Assembly: GCA_023394955.1 (NCBI GenBank)
Contig: JAEWZY010000050.1
Coordinates: 1-64,000 of the forward strand
Length of the DNA: 64,000 nucleotides
Direction: 5' to 3'
Source: Bacillota bacterium
GTDB lineage: Bacteria > Bacillota > UBA4882 > UBA8346
Shown here: positions 1 to 8,283 of the stretch, one piece after another
Layout of the letters: every line of letters starts with the position of its first letter
Numbering within the stretch: the first letter of the stretch is position 1
The notes under the pieces: model-generated
What the model was told of the DNA's origin: nothing
The model's database searches: none
What the model saw: only the letters and a program-made list of their open reading frames with translations
Translations under genes and position numbers: made by a program

Positions 1-303
1 CAACGGTCTGCCAACCATAGGCATTACTATAAAGGATTGGCCCAGGCAGTGTCGCATCAACAGAAAGCCCGCCGCCTGTATATGTCAGGATTTTATCAAG
101 ATGCAATTTTCCATTCTTTAAGGGCGCGGCGGATTGCGATACAGGTAATCCAGGGAAATAGGGAAAGTTGGACTGGTTCTTGGGATGCTAGGGAAGAGTG
201 GTACTTTAGCCTTTCTCCTCGTGACAATGACCTTGATGTTAAATTGAGTTTCAAATTTGGTGATAAAGACGCCGTCCGGATCTCCATTGATTTAGACCTT
301 TGA
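1..303 (+). CDS. C-terminal part of an unknown protein (5' end outside window)
   Basis: The frame is open from base 1 to the TGA at 301-303, so about 100 C-terminal residues are visible and the true start lies upstream. A TTG at 37 is in frame but has no convincing ribosome binding site. The fragment has a basic helical stretch (HSLRARRIAIQVIQGN, about residues 41-56 of the visible part) followed by a Trp-rich segment and a beta-rich tail ending in IDLDL. I do not recognise the family. A hairpin terminator follows 31 bases downstream, so this is probably the last gene of its transcript. Confidence 0.55.
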   Translation, partial: QRSANHRHYYKGLAQAVSHQQKARRLYMSGFYQDAIFHSLRARRIAIQVIQGNRESWTGSWDAREEWYFSLSPRDNDLDVKLSFKFGDKDAVRISIDLDL

Positions 304-334
304 TAGTGATTTTAAGTAATGAAAACAGTAAATA

Positions 335-369
335 CTAAAGCCGGGGTCCTAGACCGTGGCTTTAGTTTT
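335..369 (+). terminator. Rho-independent terminator
   Basis: CTAAAGCC and GGCTTTAG form an 8-bp outer stem. An inner GGTC/GACC pair continues the stem, and TTTT follows directly. It sits just after the partial gene ending at 303. Confidence 0.65.
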
Positions 370-405
370 GAGAGTTAAAGTAGGAAAACCTATAAAAAAA
401 TAGAA

Positions 406-549
406 ACTATATATGTCGTAATAAATTTTGACCGCGTGAGGATTATTGCGACATTTTTTCCTTGATCTATAAATTGAGATTAATATGGTGCTCCCATCCT
501 TGACTTGGGGACGGAAAACATAAGCAAAAATTTAATTTCAATTTATATA
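406..549 (+). repeat. Dispersed intergenic repeat, copy A
   Basis: This non-coding stretch aligns over its whole length with 60661-60814 in the same orientation. Shared blocks include ACTATAT, AATAAATT, GACCGC, ATTATT, CATTTTTTCC, TTGAT and AATTTATAT at the right end. ATAAATT near the left end and AATTTAT near the right end form short terminal inverted repeats. Both copies have a small hairpin around TCC/GGA in the right half. Each copy lies upstream of a plus-strand gene. It could be a MITE-like element or a conserved leader motif; two copies cannot decide. Confidence 0.6.
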
Positions 550-581
550 TTGATTAATGTATTTAGGAAAGAGGCACAATA

Positions 582-1184
582 ATGAACCGAATCATCGCAT
601 TTACCGGAGCGGGAATTTCCAAAGCCAGCGGCATCCCGACTTTTGAGGAATTGCCCGGACTCCGTGACTGTTTGACTCGGGATTATTTTCAGCGAGAACC
701 GGTTAAGTTCTATGATAATCTCCACGAGTTGTACATACGGATTCAGCAGGTTAAACCCAACCCGGCCCATTTGGCCTTAGCCCGGCTGGATATCCCGGTA
801 ATTACAATGAATGTAGACGGATTACACCGCCGGGCGGGAACGGAAAATTTAATTGAGATCCACGGAAACCTGGATTGGGTCATCTGCCCGGAATGTCATA
901 GGAAAGCGCCGTTTATGACGATTCAAAAAAGGATTAATTGTCCGAAATGCAACCGGATATATGAGACCAATGTGGTCCTTTACGGAGATGAGCTCAAAGA
1001 ATTCCCCCGGGCGATTCAATTGGTGGAAACCGCGGATCTGTTGTTGGTCATCGGGACTTCCTTTTATACATCCACTGCCGGTTATATTGTAGATTATGCC
1101 AAATCCATCGGTTGTAAAGTAGAAATTATCAATCAAAGCTCCGAAAATAAAGTCCCTCAATTTTTAGAAGCGAGTATCTCGTGA
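582..1184 (+). CDS. Sirtuin (SIR2) family NAD-dependent protein deacylase
   Basis: A sirtuin removes acyl groups from lysines, consuming NAD and producing O-acyl-ADP-ribose, in the cytoplasm. Visible motifs are GAGIS (9-13) and GIPTF (17-21) for NAD binding, NVDGLH (77-82), the catalytic His94 in IHGN, two Cys pairs (C102/C105 and C120/C123) for structural zinc, and GTS (158-160). At 200 residues it is shorter than the usual 230-250, with a reduced small domain. The usual Gln before the Asn of the QN(I/V)D motif is Met here. The start at ATG 582 follows AGGAAAGAGG. The stop overlaps the next start by one base, suggesting translational coupling to the ChrA-like pair. Substrate unknown. Confidence 0.85.
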   Translation: MNRIIAFTGAGISKASGIPTFEELPGLRDCLTRDYFQREPVKFYDNLHELYIRIQQVKPNPAHLALARLDIPVITMNVDGLHRRAGTENLIEIHGNLDWVICPECHRKAPFMTIQKRINCPKCNRIYETNVVLYGDELKEFPRAIQLVETADLLLVIGTSFYTSTAGYIVDYAKSIGCKVEIINQSSENKVPQFLEASIS

Positions 1185-1726
1185 TGCTCAAACAATTAGG
1201 GGTTATTTTTTGGACCTTCTTTAAAATCGGAGCTTTCACCTTTGGGGGCGGTTTGGCGATGCTGCCCTTGATTCAAAGGGAAGTAGTGGACAAGCGTCGG
1301 TGGGTGAATGAAGCGGAGATATTGGATATTTTTGCGATATCTCAGTCGGTGCCGGGGGTCATTGCTATTAATTCGGCCATTTTTATCGGTAAAAGGGTGG
1401 CCGGATTAAAGGGGGCGGTAGCCGCTACTTTAGGTGTGGTCTTGCCGTCCTTCATCTCAATTATTCTAATAATAACGATCTTAATAGGCCTTCAAGGAAA
1501 TAAAGTTGTTGAAAAGGTTTTTACCGGAATCAAAGCGGCTTCGGCTGCTTTAATACTGTTAGCTGCTGTGAAACTCGGTAAAACCGCCATTAAAGGTAAG
1601 GTTGGTTTTTTTATTGCGCTCATCTCTTTTGGAATGATTGTCATCTTTGACATTCACGCTATGTGGGCGGTGGTCTTAGGGGGCATAGCCGGTTTAGGTG
1701 CCTATTTGATGAATCGGGAGCAATGA
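1184..1726 (+). CDS. chrA: Chromate transporter family, short-chain subunit 1
   Basis: CHR-family membrane protein of about 180 residues, one half of a two-gene short-chain ChrA. Family proteins export chromate, but many homologues have unproven substrates. The N-terminal FGGG motif, the SVPGVIAINSA segment and about six hydrophobic helices are visible. ATG at 1184 shares a base with the sirtuin stop (GTG at 1181 is possible but less likely). The partner half starts three bases after this stop, so the two are surely co-translated. The overlap with a sirtuin gene is unusual. Confidence 0.85.
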   Translation: MLKQLGVIFWTFFKIGAFTFGGGLAMLPLIQREVVDKRRWVNEAEILDIFAISQSVPGVIAINSAIFIGKRVAGLKGAVAATLGVVLPSFISIILIITILIGLQGNKVVEKVFTGIKAASAALILLAAVKLGKTAIKGKVGFFIALISFGMIVIFDIHAMWAVVLGGIAGLGAYLMNREQ

Positions 1727-1729
1727 TAA

Positions 1730-2290
1730 ATGCTGGGAAAATTATTCTTGGTTTTTTTTAGAATTGGGTTATTCAGCTTTGGCGGCGGTTATGTGATGTT
1801 ACCTTTGATTTATAAAGAAATTCAAACTTTGAGTTTAATTCCGGTCCAGGAGTTCTCGGATATTGTCGCCATATCACAAATGACTCCCGGACCCATCGCT
1901 GTCAATGCCGCCACTTATATCGGATATAAATCCGCTGCTTTTTCAGGAGCAGCCTTTGCCACACTGGGAGTAACCGTGCCGTCTTTTATTATAATTCTAT
2001 CGATCGACTCCTTTTTTACCAAATTTAAAGAAAATAAAACCGTCAAAGCGATCATTTCCGGGATTAGACCGGCTACGGTTGGAATGATTGCCTCAGCGGT
2101 AATCTTTTTCGCGGAAACCTCGATCTTTAAGGGTGAGTTCTCCGCTATCGGCTGGCGGGAACCGTTAAAATCGGTCAACCTCTCCGCTTTCATAATCTTC
2201 ATTTTAACCATTATCGGCGCTAAAAAGTTTAAAATAGGCCCGATTACTTTAACGATTCTGGCGGGGATAATCGGCGGGTTAATCTTGTAA
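1730..2290 (+). CDS. chrA: Chromate transporter family, short-chain subunit 2
   Basis: Second half of the short-chain CHR transporter, 186 residues. It has the same N-terminal pattern (FFRIGLFSFGGGYVMLPL) and the TPGPIAVNAATYIGY motif, then hydrophobic helices to the end. The halves are homologous but not identical, as expected for a heterodimer of inverted-topology subunits. It is the last gene of the sirtuin operon. The 555 bases that follow hold no gene, only the structured RNA and its terminator on the other strand. Confidence 0.85.
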   Translation: MLGKLFLVFFRIGLFSFGGGYVMLPLIYKEIQTLSLIPVQEFSDIVAISQMTPGPIAVNAATYIGYKSAAFSGAAFATLGVTVPSFIIILSIDSFFTKFKENKTVKAIISGIRPATVGMIASAVIFFAETSIFKGEFSAIGWREPLKSVNLSAFIIFILTIIGAKKFKIGPITLTILAGIIGGLIL

Positions 2291-2429
2291 GGGTTGTTAC
2301 TTAATGTATAGATATTGCAATCAGTTTTTTGGATAAAGATCTTTATTACAACATACATTCATTGATTCATAAGTTGAAAAAAGTCCAATTGTTATTTTAG
2401 TGCAGCCGGCATACCTCTTTACATTTGAA

Positions 2430-2475
2430 ACAGAAAAGCCTAAGCGTAAATACGCTTAGGCTTATTGTTTTTCCA
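2430..2475 (-). terminator. Strong hairpin terminator, likely used from both sides
   Basis: Perfect inverted repeat AAGCCTAAGCGTA (2436-2448) and TACGCTTAGGCTT (2451-2463). On the minus strand it is followed by TTCTGTTTC and on the plus strand by ATTGTTTTT. On the minus strand it sits right after the candidate structured RNA; on the plus strand it can end the chrA transcript. Confidence 0.75.
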
Positions 2476-2657
2476 AGAAACCGTTGTTTCGATTTTGACA
2501 CCTATCTCTCGATAGGTGGGTGATCGCACCATAACCGCAGCCTTCCCCGGAAATTTTAGGGCCCGGCATTAGTCATGAAATATAAATCTCCCGTAGTTGC
2601 AATGTAGGTTCAAAATTGAAACTGACGCATATCTCAGAAATGGTTAGTTAATCGACA
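2430..2657 (-). ncRNA. Candidate stand-alone structured RNA (family unassigned; 6S-like is possible)
   Basis: A non-coding stretch flanked by a promoter and a terminator on the minus strand. It folds with a 13-position closing stem (2486-2498 with 2610-2622, one mismatch on this strand). Inside are an 8-bp hairpin capped by a GAGA tetraloop (2499-2518) and a GGTG/CACC hairpin (2519-2530). The GNRA-type loop exists only on the minus strand, which supports this orientation, although the closing-stem mismatch would be a G-U pair on the plus strand. From predicted start to terminator it is about 190 nt plus the terminator, close to the size of 6S RNA. No gene lies downstream, so a cis riboswitch is unlikely. 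Family membership is not shown. Confidence 0.5.
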
Positions 2658-2663
2658 TTCGTT

Positions 2664-2692
2664 ATTTTACATCGAAAACCAGTGGAGATCAA
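2664..2692 (-). promoter_or_regulatory. Sigma-A type promoter for the candidate RNA
   Basis: Read on the minus strand: TTGATC, 17 bases, TAAAAT. Predicted start near 2657, just before the base of the RNA stem. Confidence 0.5.
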
Positions 2693-2845
2693 GAGGAATA
2701 TTATGCAAGATCGTTAAAAAACATAGTATTTGCTTAATCTATTTAATATCCATAATTTTTATTTAAACTTTGCCACTTACCATCCCGTAAGGGAAAACCT
2801 TCTTTGTAATAGGCATTCTGTTTTCTTTCATGCTTTTCATGATCT

Positions 2846-4681
2846 TCATGATGAGTACGGTTTTGATTTCAGTTCACTTTTATTTGCTTTGTCCCGTATT
2901 GCCTCTTGCCTATCCCCTAAATATTTCCGGATGGCGTCCAAGAACAAAGGGCCGTAGCGTTCCAGTTTGGACTCACCCACGCCTTTAATAGCCAGCAGTT
3001 CCTGGGCTGTGGTCGGATTGAACTTGGCCATTTCCCGCAGGGTGCTGTCGGCGAAGACGATATAGGGAGGAACCCCTTCCCGGGCAGCAATATCCCGGCG
3101 GAGGCGACGTAAGGTCTCAAAGAGGGCGGTGTCTTCTTCCAATTTGGTTTGGCGCTTCACGATCCTTTGGTAGACTTGGGCTTCGTTTCTTAAGACAGCG
3201 GCCGCTTTCGGCCTTAACTTGACCACGGGATATTGGCCTTGGGTCAGGAAGAGGTAATCTTCGGCAATCAGACTGTTGATCAAGTCCTTAATCACAGTCA
3301 GGGAAGCCTCCTGCAGCGCGCCATAAGTGGGTAAGGCGTTCAACTTCAATTGGAGCAGTTTTTTCGTGGCCGAACCTTTCAATACTTCAGCCACCATCGT
3401 AATCCCAAACCGTTCCCGGAGCCGGGCGACGCAGGAGAAGACCTTTTGGGCGGGAATAGAAATGTCGGCTAATTCCGTCTCATCATTGCAGTTGCCGCAG
3501 TTCCCGCATGAGGGTGCGATATTCTCCTCCCCGAAATATTCGAGAATGTAGCCCCGTAAGCAGCGGGAGCAATGGACGTAATCGACCATAGCCTGGAGTT
3601 TTTGATATTCATTCTGTTTTCGGGCCGGAGAGAACACGGTCTCTTCGATTAGATATTTTTGAATGAAAATATCCTGAGGTGAAAAAAGCAGGATACACTC
3701 GCTGGGTTCGCCGTCCCGCCCGGCCCGTCCGGCTTCTTGATAATAAGCTTCCATATTTTTAGGAAGGTTGTAGTGGATGACGAAGCGGACGTTGGATTTA
3801 TCGATTCCCATGCCGAAAGCGTTAGTAGCGATCATGATCTTGATATCGTCATAAAGGAAGGTTTCCTGGTTTTTAGCCCGTTCCTTATCGCTCATTCCGG
3901 CATGATACTTGCCAACCGCCGGATTTTTCTTGCTTAATAAGGCGTATAATTGGTCGACCTCTTTCCGGGTGGCCGCATAAATAATGCCCGAATGGCCCAG
4001 GTTGGCCGCTAAGTATTTTAGGACGAAGTCCCGTTTATTCTCGCCCCGGACCACTGAAAAAGAGAGATTTTCCCGGTTGAAGCCGGTGACTACCAATGTC
4101 GGGTCATGCAAGGCCAGCAGTTTGACGATGTCTTCCTTAACTTCCGGAGTGGCGGTGGCGGTGAAGGCCGCTGCCACAGGACGTTTCGCCAGACTTTGAA
4201 TGAAAGGGCCGATCCGGCGGTAACTAGGGCGGAAGTCGTGCCCCCATTGGGAGACGCAATGGGCCTCGTCAATGGCGATCAGGCTAACTTCCAATGATTT
4301 AACCATCGTTAAAAAAGAATCAACCTCAAGGCGTTCCGGCGCGATATAAAGGAGTTTATATTCGCCCGCAGCTGCTTGTTGAATCCGGGCCGCCACTTCC
4401 CGGGCTGAAATAGAGCTGTTGATAAAAGAAGAAGGGATACCCAGGGCGTTCAAAGAGTCGATCTGGTCTTTCATCAAGGAGATCAGCGGGGAAATAACGA
4501 TAGTGGTCCCAGGGAAAAGGAGGGCGGGGATCTGGAAACAAAGGGATTTCCCGGCCCCGGTCGGCATGATGGCAAAGGTGTCCTTGGACTCCAAGATGCT
4601 GGAGATGATCCGGGCCTGTCCCTCGCGGAAACTGGGATAACCGTAATATTTTTTGAGGATCGCTTCGGCTTGCTGGAGCAC
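2846..4681 (-). CDS. recQ: ATP-dependent DNA helicase RecQ
   Basis: Superfamily 2 helicase of 611 residues that unwinds DNA 3'-5' during recombination and fork repair. Motif I (GAGKS, about 42-46), DEAHCVSQWGHDFRPSYR, the SAT-like TATATP, and motif VI (QEAGRAGRDG) are all present. The RecQ zinc module (C-rich CSRCLRG...CGNCGNC), winged helix and a C-terminal HRDC domain follow, so the protein is complete. I place the start at GTG 4681, preceded by AGGAGGG. The open frame runs 28 codons further upstream, but that part is a translated GAAAGTCGAAA-type intergenic repeat. Monocistronic on the minus strand, divergent from the exporter operon. Confidence 0.93.
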   Translation of the reverse strand: MLQQAEAILKKYYGYPSFREGQARIISSILESKDTFAIMPTGAGKSLCFQIPALLFPGTTIVISPLISLMKDQIDSLNALGIPSSFINSSISAREVAARIQQAAAGEYKLLYIAPERLEVDSFLTMVKSLEVSLIAIDEAHCVSQWGHDFRPSYRRIGPFIQSLAKRPVAAAFTATATPEVKEDIVKLLALHDPTLVVTGFNRENLSFSVVRGENKRDFVLKYLAANLGHSGIIYAATRKEVDQLYALLSKKNPAVGKYHAGMSDKERAKNQETFLYDDIKIMIATNAFGMGIDKSNVRFVIHYNLPKNMEAYYQEAGRAGRDGEPSECILLFSPQDIFIQKYLIEETVFSPARKQNEYQKLQAMVDYVHCSRCLRGYILEYFGEENIAPSCGNCGNCNDETELADISIPAQKVFSCVARLRERFGITMVAEVLKGSATKKLLQLKLNALPTYGALQEASLTVIKDLINSLIAEDYLFLTQGQYPVVKLRPKAAAVLRNEAQVYQRIVKRQTKLEEDTALFETLRRLRRDIAAREGVPPYIVFADSTLREMAKFNPTTAQELLAIKGVGESKLERYGPLFLDAIRKYLGDRQEAIRDKANKSELKSKPYSS

Positions 4682-5099
4682 GTTACCCTCCTGGTTGCGT
4701 AAGAGTCGAAAGTTGAAATTCGAAAGTCGAAAAGATAAAACTGGGAAGGTTCCGACTTGATTCACGTTTTTGTATTTGACCCTTTAGATTGACTATTGTT
4801 TTATTATATCATTTTAATCTTAACATGTTTTGGAACCGGAGGAGTAACTTTTTTGTTTTTGGGATAATGACTGAACCTGATGTCAATCCGTAGGTTTAAA
4901 CCAACCGTGGGCTTTTAACCCACGGATTGGCCAGATACAATAGGATAATCGGCAGGTAATTCCTTCCTTAAAACCAACAATCCGGCTTTTCCGGCTCCAT
5001 TTTCATGAAATTTCCGGGGTTAAATCGGCGTTCTAACTATAGAGAAGAATTTTGATCGGCGACCCTATTATCTATCCGGAAAGAAAAGAGGAACTGTCA
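4682..5099. other. Intergenic region between recQ and the exporter operon
   Basis: Contains decayed GAAAGT-type short repeats (about 4700-4742), a TATAAT-like box for recQ on the minus strand (4803-4808) with a poor -35 box, and the hairpin at 4901-4930. No gene is seen. Confidence 0.4.
4901..4930. repeat. Intergenic hairpin with alternative pairing
   Basis: CCGTGGG and CCCACGG flank a 7-base loop; the stem extends with CCAA/TTGG around one unpaired A. An upstream CAATCCGT (about 4884) can also pair with ACGGATTG of the right arm, so two structures compete. It sits between divergent genes with no clear T-run, so it is not a standard terminator. Confidence 0.5.
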
Positions 5100-6230
5100 G
5101 TGAAGAAAAAAACGGCGATAACCATTGGGATCTTGGTCTTGATTTTGGCGGGGTCAATTTTTACGGCGGTTTCCCTTAAGGGCCGTCCGGTGGATCTAGC
5201 TCGGAGTCATGACTTTTATCCGGTGAAACGGATGGACTTGAGCGAAACCGTTGACGCTACCGGGACGGTGCTGGCTTTGGAGAAAAAGGACCTTTACGCC
5301 GATTACGAAGGGGCGGTGGAAGCGGTCAATATGAAGGCAGGTGATACGGTCAAAAAGGGCGATATTTTAATCACCATCAAATCATCGACCTTAAAGGAAC
5401 AATGGCAGGAAGCGGAGGCGGCTTTGAAACAAGCCCAGTTAAACCTGGGACAAGCCTCGGCCATGCTCGCCACCGAACTGACTTTAAATAAAGTCCAAAC
5501 CAGTAACGCCCTGCAACTGGAGAACTATACCCACCAAGTCAGTCTTTACCGGGAACAGGTGGATCAGGCTAAAACCCGGTTGAACGCCCTGGAGGAAAAG
5601 AACGATGGTTACTACATGGCGGATAATGAGAAACTATTCATCCGGGCGCCTTTTGACGGCAAAGTGGCCTGGATCGATGTCCGGGCCGGAGATAAGGCTT
5701 TACCGCAAACGCTGTTGGGAACGGTAATTAAACCGGATGCCCTGGGAGTGGAGGCCCAGATTGACCAGAACGACATTGAGCTGGTAAAGCCGGGGCAAGA
5801 AGCGATCGTTACCGGAAAAAACCAGGACCAAAGTGAGAATTTAGGCTCGGTCTATGAGACCAGCATTTTAGGAGTGGAAAGCGAGGAAGTGGTTAATTTT
5901 CCGGTCCGGATCAAAATCAACGGAACTCCGCAAGGCTTGCAACCGGGAATGGAAGTGGATGTGACGCTATTAACGGCGGAACATGCCGGAGTGTTGGCGA
6001 TACCGGCGGGCAGCGTCACCCAGGAAGAAGATCACTCCACCGTCCAGATCAAGCGGGGCGACCGGCTAGTCACCGTGCCGGTTACCTTGGGTCTGAAGCA
6101 AGGTAAGTATTGGGAAGTTACCGCAGGGCTCAAGGAAGGCGATCAAGTGGCAGTAGCCAAACCGGCTCAAATAGCCACATCCGGGAATGGCCGGAGCGCT
6201 GGGCCTAGAATGCCCGGTTTGAGGAGGTAA
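5100..6230 (+). CDS. Periplasmic adaptor (MacA/HlyD-type) of an ABC exporter
   Basis: Membrane-fusion protein of 376 residues linking a MacB-type ABC transporter to the cell exterior. An N-terminal membrane segment (about 5-24) is followed by a lipoyl-like half (AVNMKAGDTVKKGDIL), an alpha-hairpin rich in A, L, Q and E (about 95-165), the second lipoyl half (FDGKVAWIDVRAGDKA), and beta-barrel and membrane-proximal domains. GTG at 5100 is the better start because AGAGGA lies 7 bases upstream; the frame also allows TTG 5052. It heads a three-gene operon with the ATPase and permease. No TolC-like gene is in the window. Substrate unknown. Confidence 0.85.
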   Translation: MKKKTAITIGILVLILAGSIFTAVSLKGRPVDLARSHDFYPVKRMDLSETVDATGTVLALEKKDLYADYEGAVEAVNMKAGDTVKKGDILITIKSSTLKEQWQEAEAALKQAQLNLGQASAMLATELTLNKVQTSNALQLENYTHQVSLYREQVDQAKTRLNALEEKNDGYYMADNEKLFIRAPFDGKVAWIDVRAGDKALPQTLLGTVIKPDALGVEAQIDQNDIELVKPGQEAIVTGKNQDQSENLGSVYETSILGVESEEVVNFPVRIKINGTPQGLQPGMEVDVTLLTAEHAGVLAIPAGSVTQEEDHSTVQIKRGDRLVTVPVTLGLKQGKYWEVTAGLKEGDQVAVAKPAQIATSGNGRSAGPRMPGLRR

Positions 6231-6235
6231 GGCTA

Positions 6236-6946
6236 ATGTTACAGCTGGAGCGATTGGCTAAGGTTTACCAAAACGGCGCTATTGAAGTCCGGGCTTTGGC
6301 CGATGTCACTTTGATCGTAAAAAAGGGCGAGATGGCGGCGATCATGGGGCCATCCGGGTCAGGGAAGTCAACTTTCATGAATATTTTAGGCTGTTTGGAC
6401 CAGGCGACCAGTGGTTCCTATTTGCTGAACGACCGGGAAGTGGCGCGCTTAAGCCAGCGGGAACTGGCCGGGATTCGCAACCGGGAATTGGGTTTTGTTT
6501 TTCAGTCATTCAATCTGCTGCCGCGCTTGACCGCTCTGGAAAACGTGGAACTGCCGTTAGTCTACGCCGGGGTTCCGGCGGGACACCGACGTAAAATCGC
6601 CGTGGAGGCTTTAGAACGGGTGGGCCTGGCCAACCGGGTCCGGCACAAACCGAAGGAACTATCGGGCGGGCAGCAACAAAGAGTAGCCATCGCCCGGTCC
6701 CTGGTCAACCGACCCCGGCTAATTTTGGCAGATGAGCCAACGGGCAACTTGGATTCCAAGGCAAGTATTGAAATCATGGCTTTATTTCAAGAATTGCACC
6801 AAAGCGGAATTACTATTGTCCTGGTGACCCATGAACCGGAGATTGCTGTCTATGCCGGACGGATCATCCGTTTTTTGGATGGTCGGATCGTGGCGGACGA
6901 GACGATAACTCAAAAATCAGCCCGTGAGGAAGTGAAGGCGTCGTGA
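6236..6946 (+). CDS. ABC transporter ATP-binding protein, MacB/LolD type
   Basis: ATPase of 236 residues that powers the adjacent MacB-type permease. Walker A (GPSGSGKST), Q-loop (FVFQSFNLLPRLTALENVELPL region), signature (LSGGQQQRVAIA), Walker B (LILADEPTGNLD) and the H-loop (VTHEP) are all intact. The FNLLPRLTALENV and ADEPTGNLD forms are typical of the MacB/LolD/FtsE group, which drive mechanotransmission rather than substrate passage through the pore. The start follows GGAGGTAAGGCTA five bases after the adaptor stop. The stop overlaps the permease start (GTGA). Confidence 0.92.
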   Translation: MLQLERLAKVYQNGAIEVRALADVTLIVKKGEMAAIMGPSGSGKSTFMNILGCLDQATSGSYLLNDREVARLSQRELAGIRNRELGFVFQSFNLLPRLTALENVELPLVYAGVPAGHRRKIAVEALERVGLANRVRHKPKELSGGQQQRVAIARSLVNRPRLILADEPTGNLDSKASIEIMALFQELHQSGITIVLVTHEPEIAVYAGRIIRFLDGRIVADETITQKSAREEVKAS

Positions 6947-8112
6947 GAATTACCGAAAATACGGCAATGGCCTTGAAGAACCTCCGTTCCAATAAAATGC
7001 GTTCCTTTCTGACCATGTTGGGGATTATCATCGGCGTCGGGGCGGTGATCACCATGGTTTCCCTGGGAGAGGGGGCTAGAAGTCAGATCACGGAGCAGAT
7101 TAACGCCATCGGATCCAATCTGATCATCGTCTCGCCGGGCCGCAACAGCGAGGACAACATTAATAACAACACCGTCGAATTGGTGGCGGAAGCTTCGGAA
7201 TATATTGAAATGATCGCCCCGACGGCGCGGGGCTCGAAACTGGCTGAAGCCGATGGCCGAAGTTTGATGGCGTCGCTCATTGGTTGTACCCCGGAATATG
7301 CTCAGGTCCGTAACGTGAAAACCGGTTCCGGTAACTTCATCAACGCCGCCGATTATACTAGCCGGAGGCGGGTGGCGGTGATCGGTTCCTATCTGGCCGC
7401 CGAGCTGTTTCCCGGCCGGAACCCCATCGGCGAAGAATTGAAGGTGGGCAGGGTCAGGCTGGAAATCATCGGGGTTTTAGAGGCCAAGGGCGCAGCCTCC
7501 CGGAATGGGGATAACTCGATCATCGTGCCGTTGTCCACCGCCCAGGAACGGATCTTCGGCTCCAAAAATTTGAGCGAGATTAACGTCAAGGTCCAAGACG
7601 AGGCTTACGTGGATTACACTTACGACCGGATTGATCAAGCCTTGACCGAAGCTTTGGATGAAGAGGATGAGTTCAATCTGAGTAATATGGCGGACCTGCT
7701 CTCCGCCGCCCAGGAAATGTCCAAGACCATGACCATGCTTCTGGCGGGGATCGCCGCGGTTTCACTATTGGTCGGCGGCATCGGAATCATGAATATCATG
7801 CTGGTTTCAGTCACCGAGCGGATCCGGGAAATCGGGATCAGGAAAGCCATTGGAGCCCAGCCGGAAGAGATCCTGGTTTTGTTTTTGATTGAGGCCGTCA
7901 CTTTAAGCCTGCTTGGCGGAGTCGCCGGGATTGCCTGGGGAGGCGGAATGGCCCTCTTGATCGGCAAAGCCATCGGTTGGGCCATCAGCATCTCCGGGGC
8001 GGCGGTAGTAGTGGCCTTCCTTTTCTCAATGGCGGTCGGCCTATTTTTCGGAGTTTATCCGGCCTATAAAGCGAGCCGGTTGAATCCGATCGAGGCATTA
8101 AGGCATGAGTGA
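6943..8112 (+). CDS. ABC transporter permease, MacB/FtsX type
   Basis: 389-residue permease. It has one N-terminal membrane helix (about 20-42, after ENTAMALKNLRSNKMRSFLTML), a large extracytoplasmic MacB-PCD domain, and three C-terminal helices in the FtsX arrangement, ending PAYKASRLNPIEALRHE. GTG at 6943 overlaps the ATPase stop by four bases. With the adaptor and ATPase it forms a complete MacA-MacB style exporter, split into separate ATPase and permease as is normal in Bacillota. Such systems export peptides, antibiotics or lipoproteins; the substrate cannot be told here. Confidence 0.9.
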   Translation: MRITENTAMALKNLRSNKMRSFLTMLGIIIGVGAVITMVSLGEGARSQITEQINAIGSNLIIVSPGRNSEDNINNNTVELVAEASEYIEMIAPTARGSKLAEADGRSLMASLIGCTPEYAQVRNVKTGSGNFINAADYTSRRRVAVIGSYLAAELFPGRNPIGEELKVGRVRLEIIGVLEAKGAASRNGDNSIIVPLSTAQERIFGSKNLSEINVKVQDEAYVDYTYDRIDQALTEALDEEDEFNLSNMADLLSAAQEMSKTMTMLLAGIAAVSLLVGGIGIMNIMLVSVTERIREIGIRKAIGAQPEEILVLFLIEAVTLSLLGGVAGIAWGGGMALLIGKAIGWAISISGAAVVVAFLFSMAVGLFFGVYPAYKASRLNPIEALRHE

Positions 8113-8161
8113 ATAAGAGACAGCAGAGTTTCAATTGGGAAAAAAGTTTTGATAATAATTG

Positions 8162-8253
8162 ACCACAGAGGACAGAGAGAACTCAGAGGGATGATAATAG
8201 ATAACCCATTAGAATGAGGTAGTTTCATCCGTGAACTCTGTGCGTTCTGTGGT
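8162..8253. repeat. Imperfect inverted repeat (CACAGAG type)
   Basis: The left arm begins ACCACAGAGGACAGAG (8162) and the right arm ends CGTTCTGTGGT (8253). The arms are about 25 bases with a few mismatches and about 38 bases between them. It lies between the convergent permease and SLATT genes and could act as a bidirectional terminator or be a dispersed palindromic element. Only one copy was noticed. Confidence 0.55.
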
Positions 8254-8283
8254 AATAATTTAAATCACATTAGCCTTTTTACT

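Noticed and set aside
2730..2957. Open frame on the plus strand over the recQ 3' end
   Set aside because: It is antisense to recQ, with no ribosome binding site and no recognisable protein.
4682..4765. Longer RecQ N-terminus
   Set aside because: It reads through GAAAGTCGAAA-type intergenic repeats and has no ribosome binding site. GTG 4681 follows AGGAGGG and gives the normal RecQ start.
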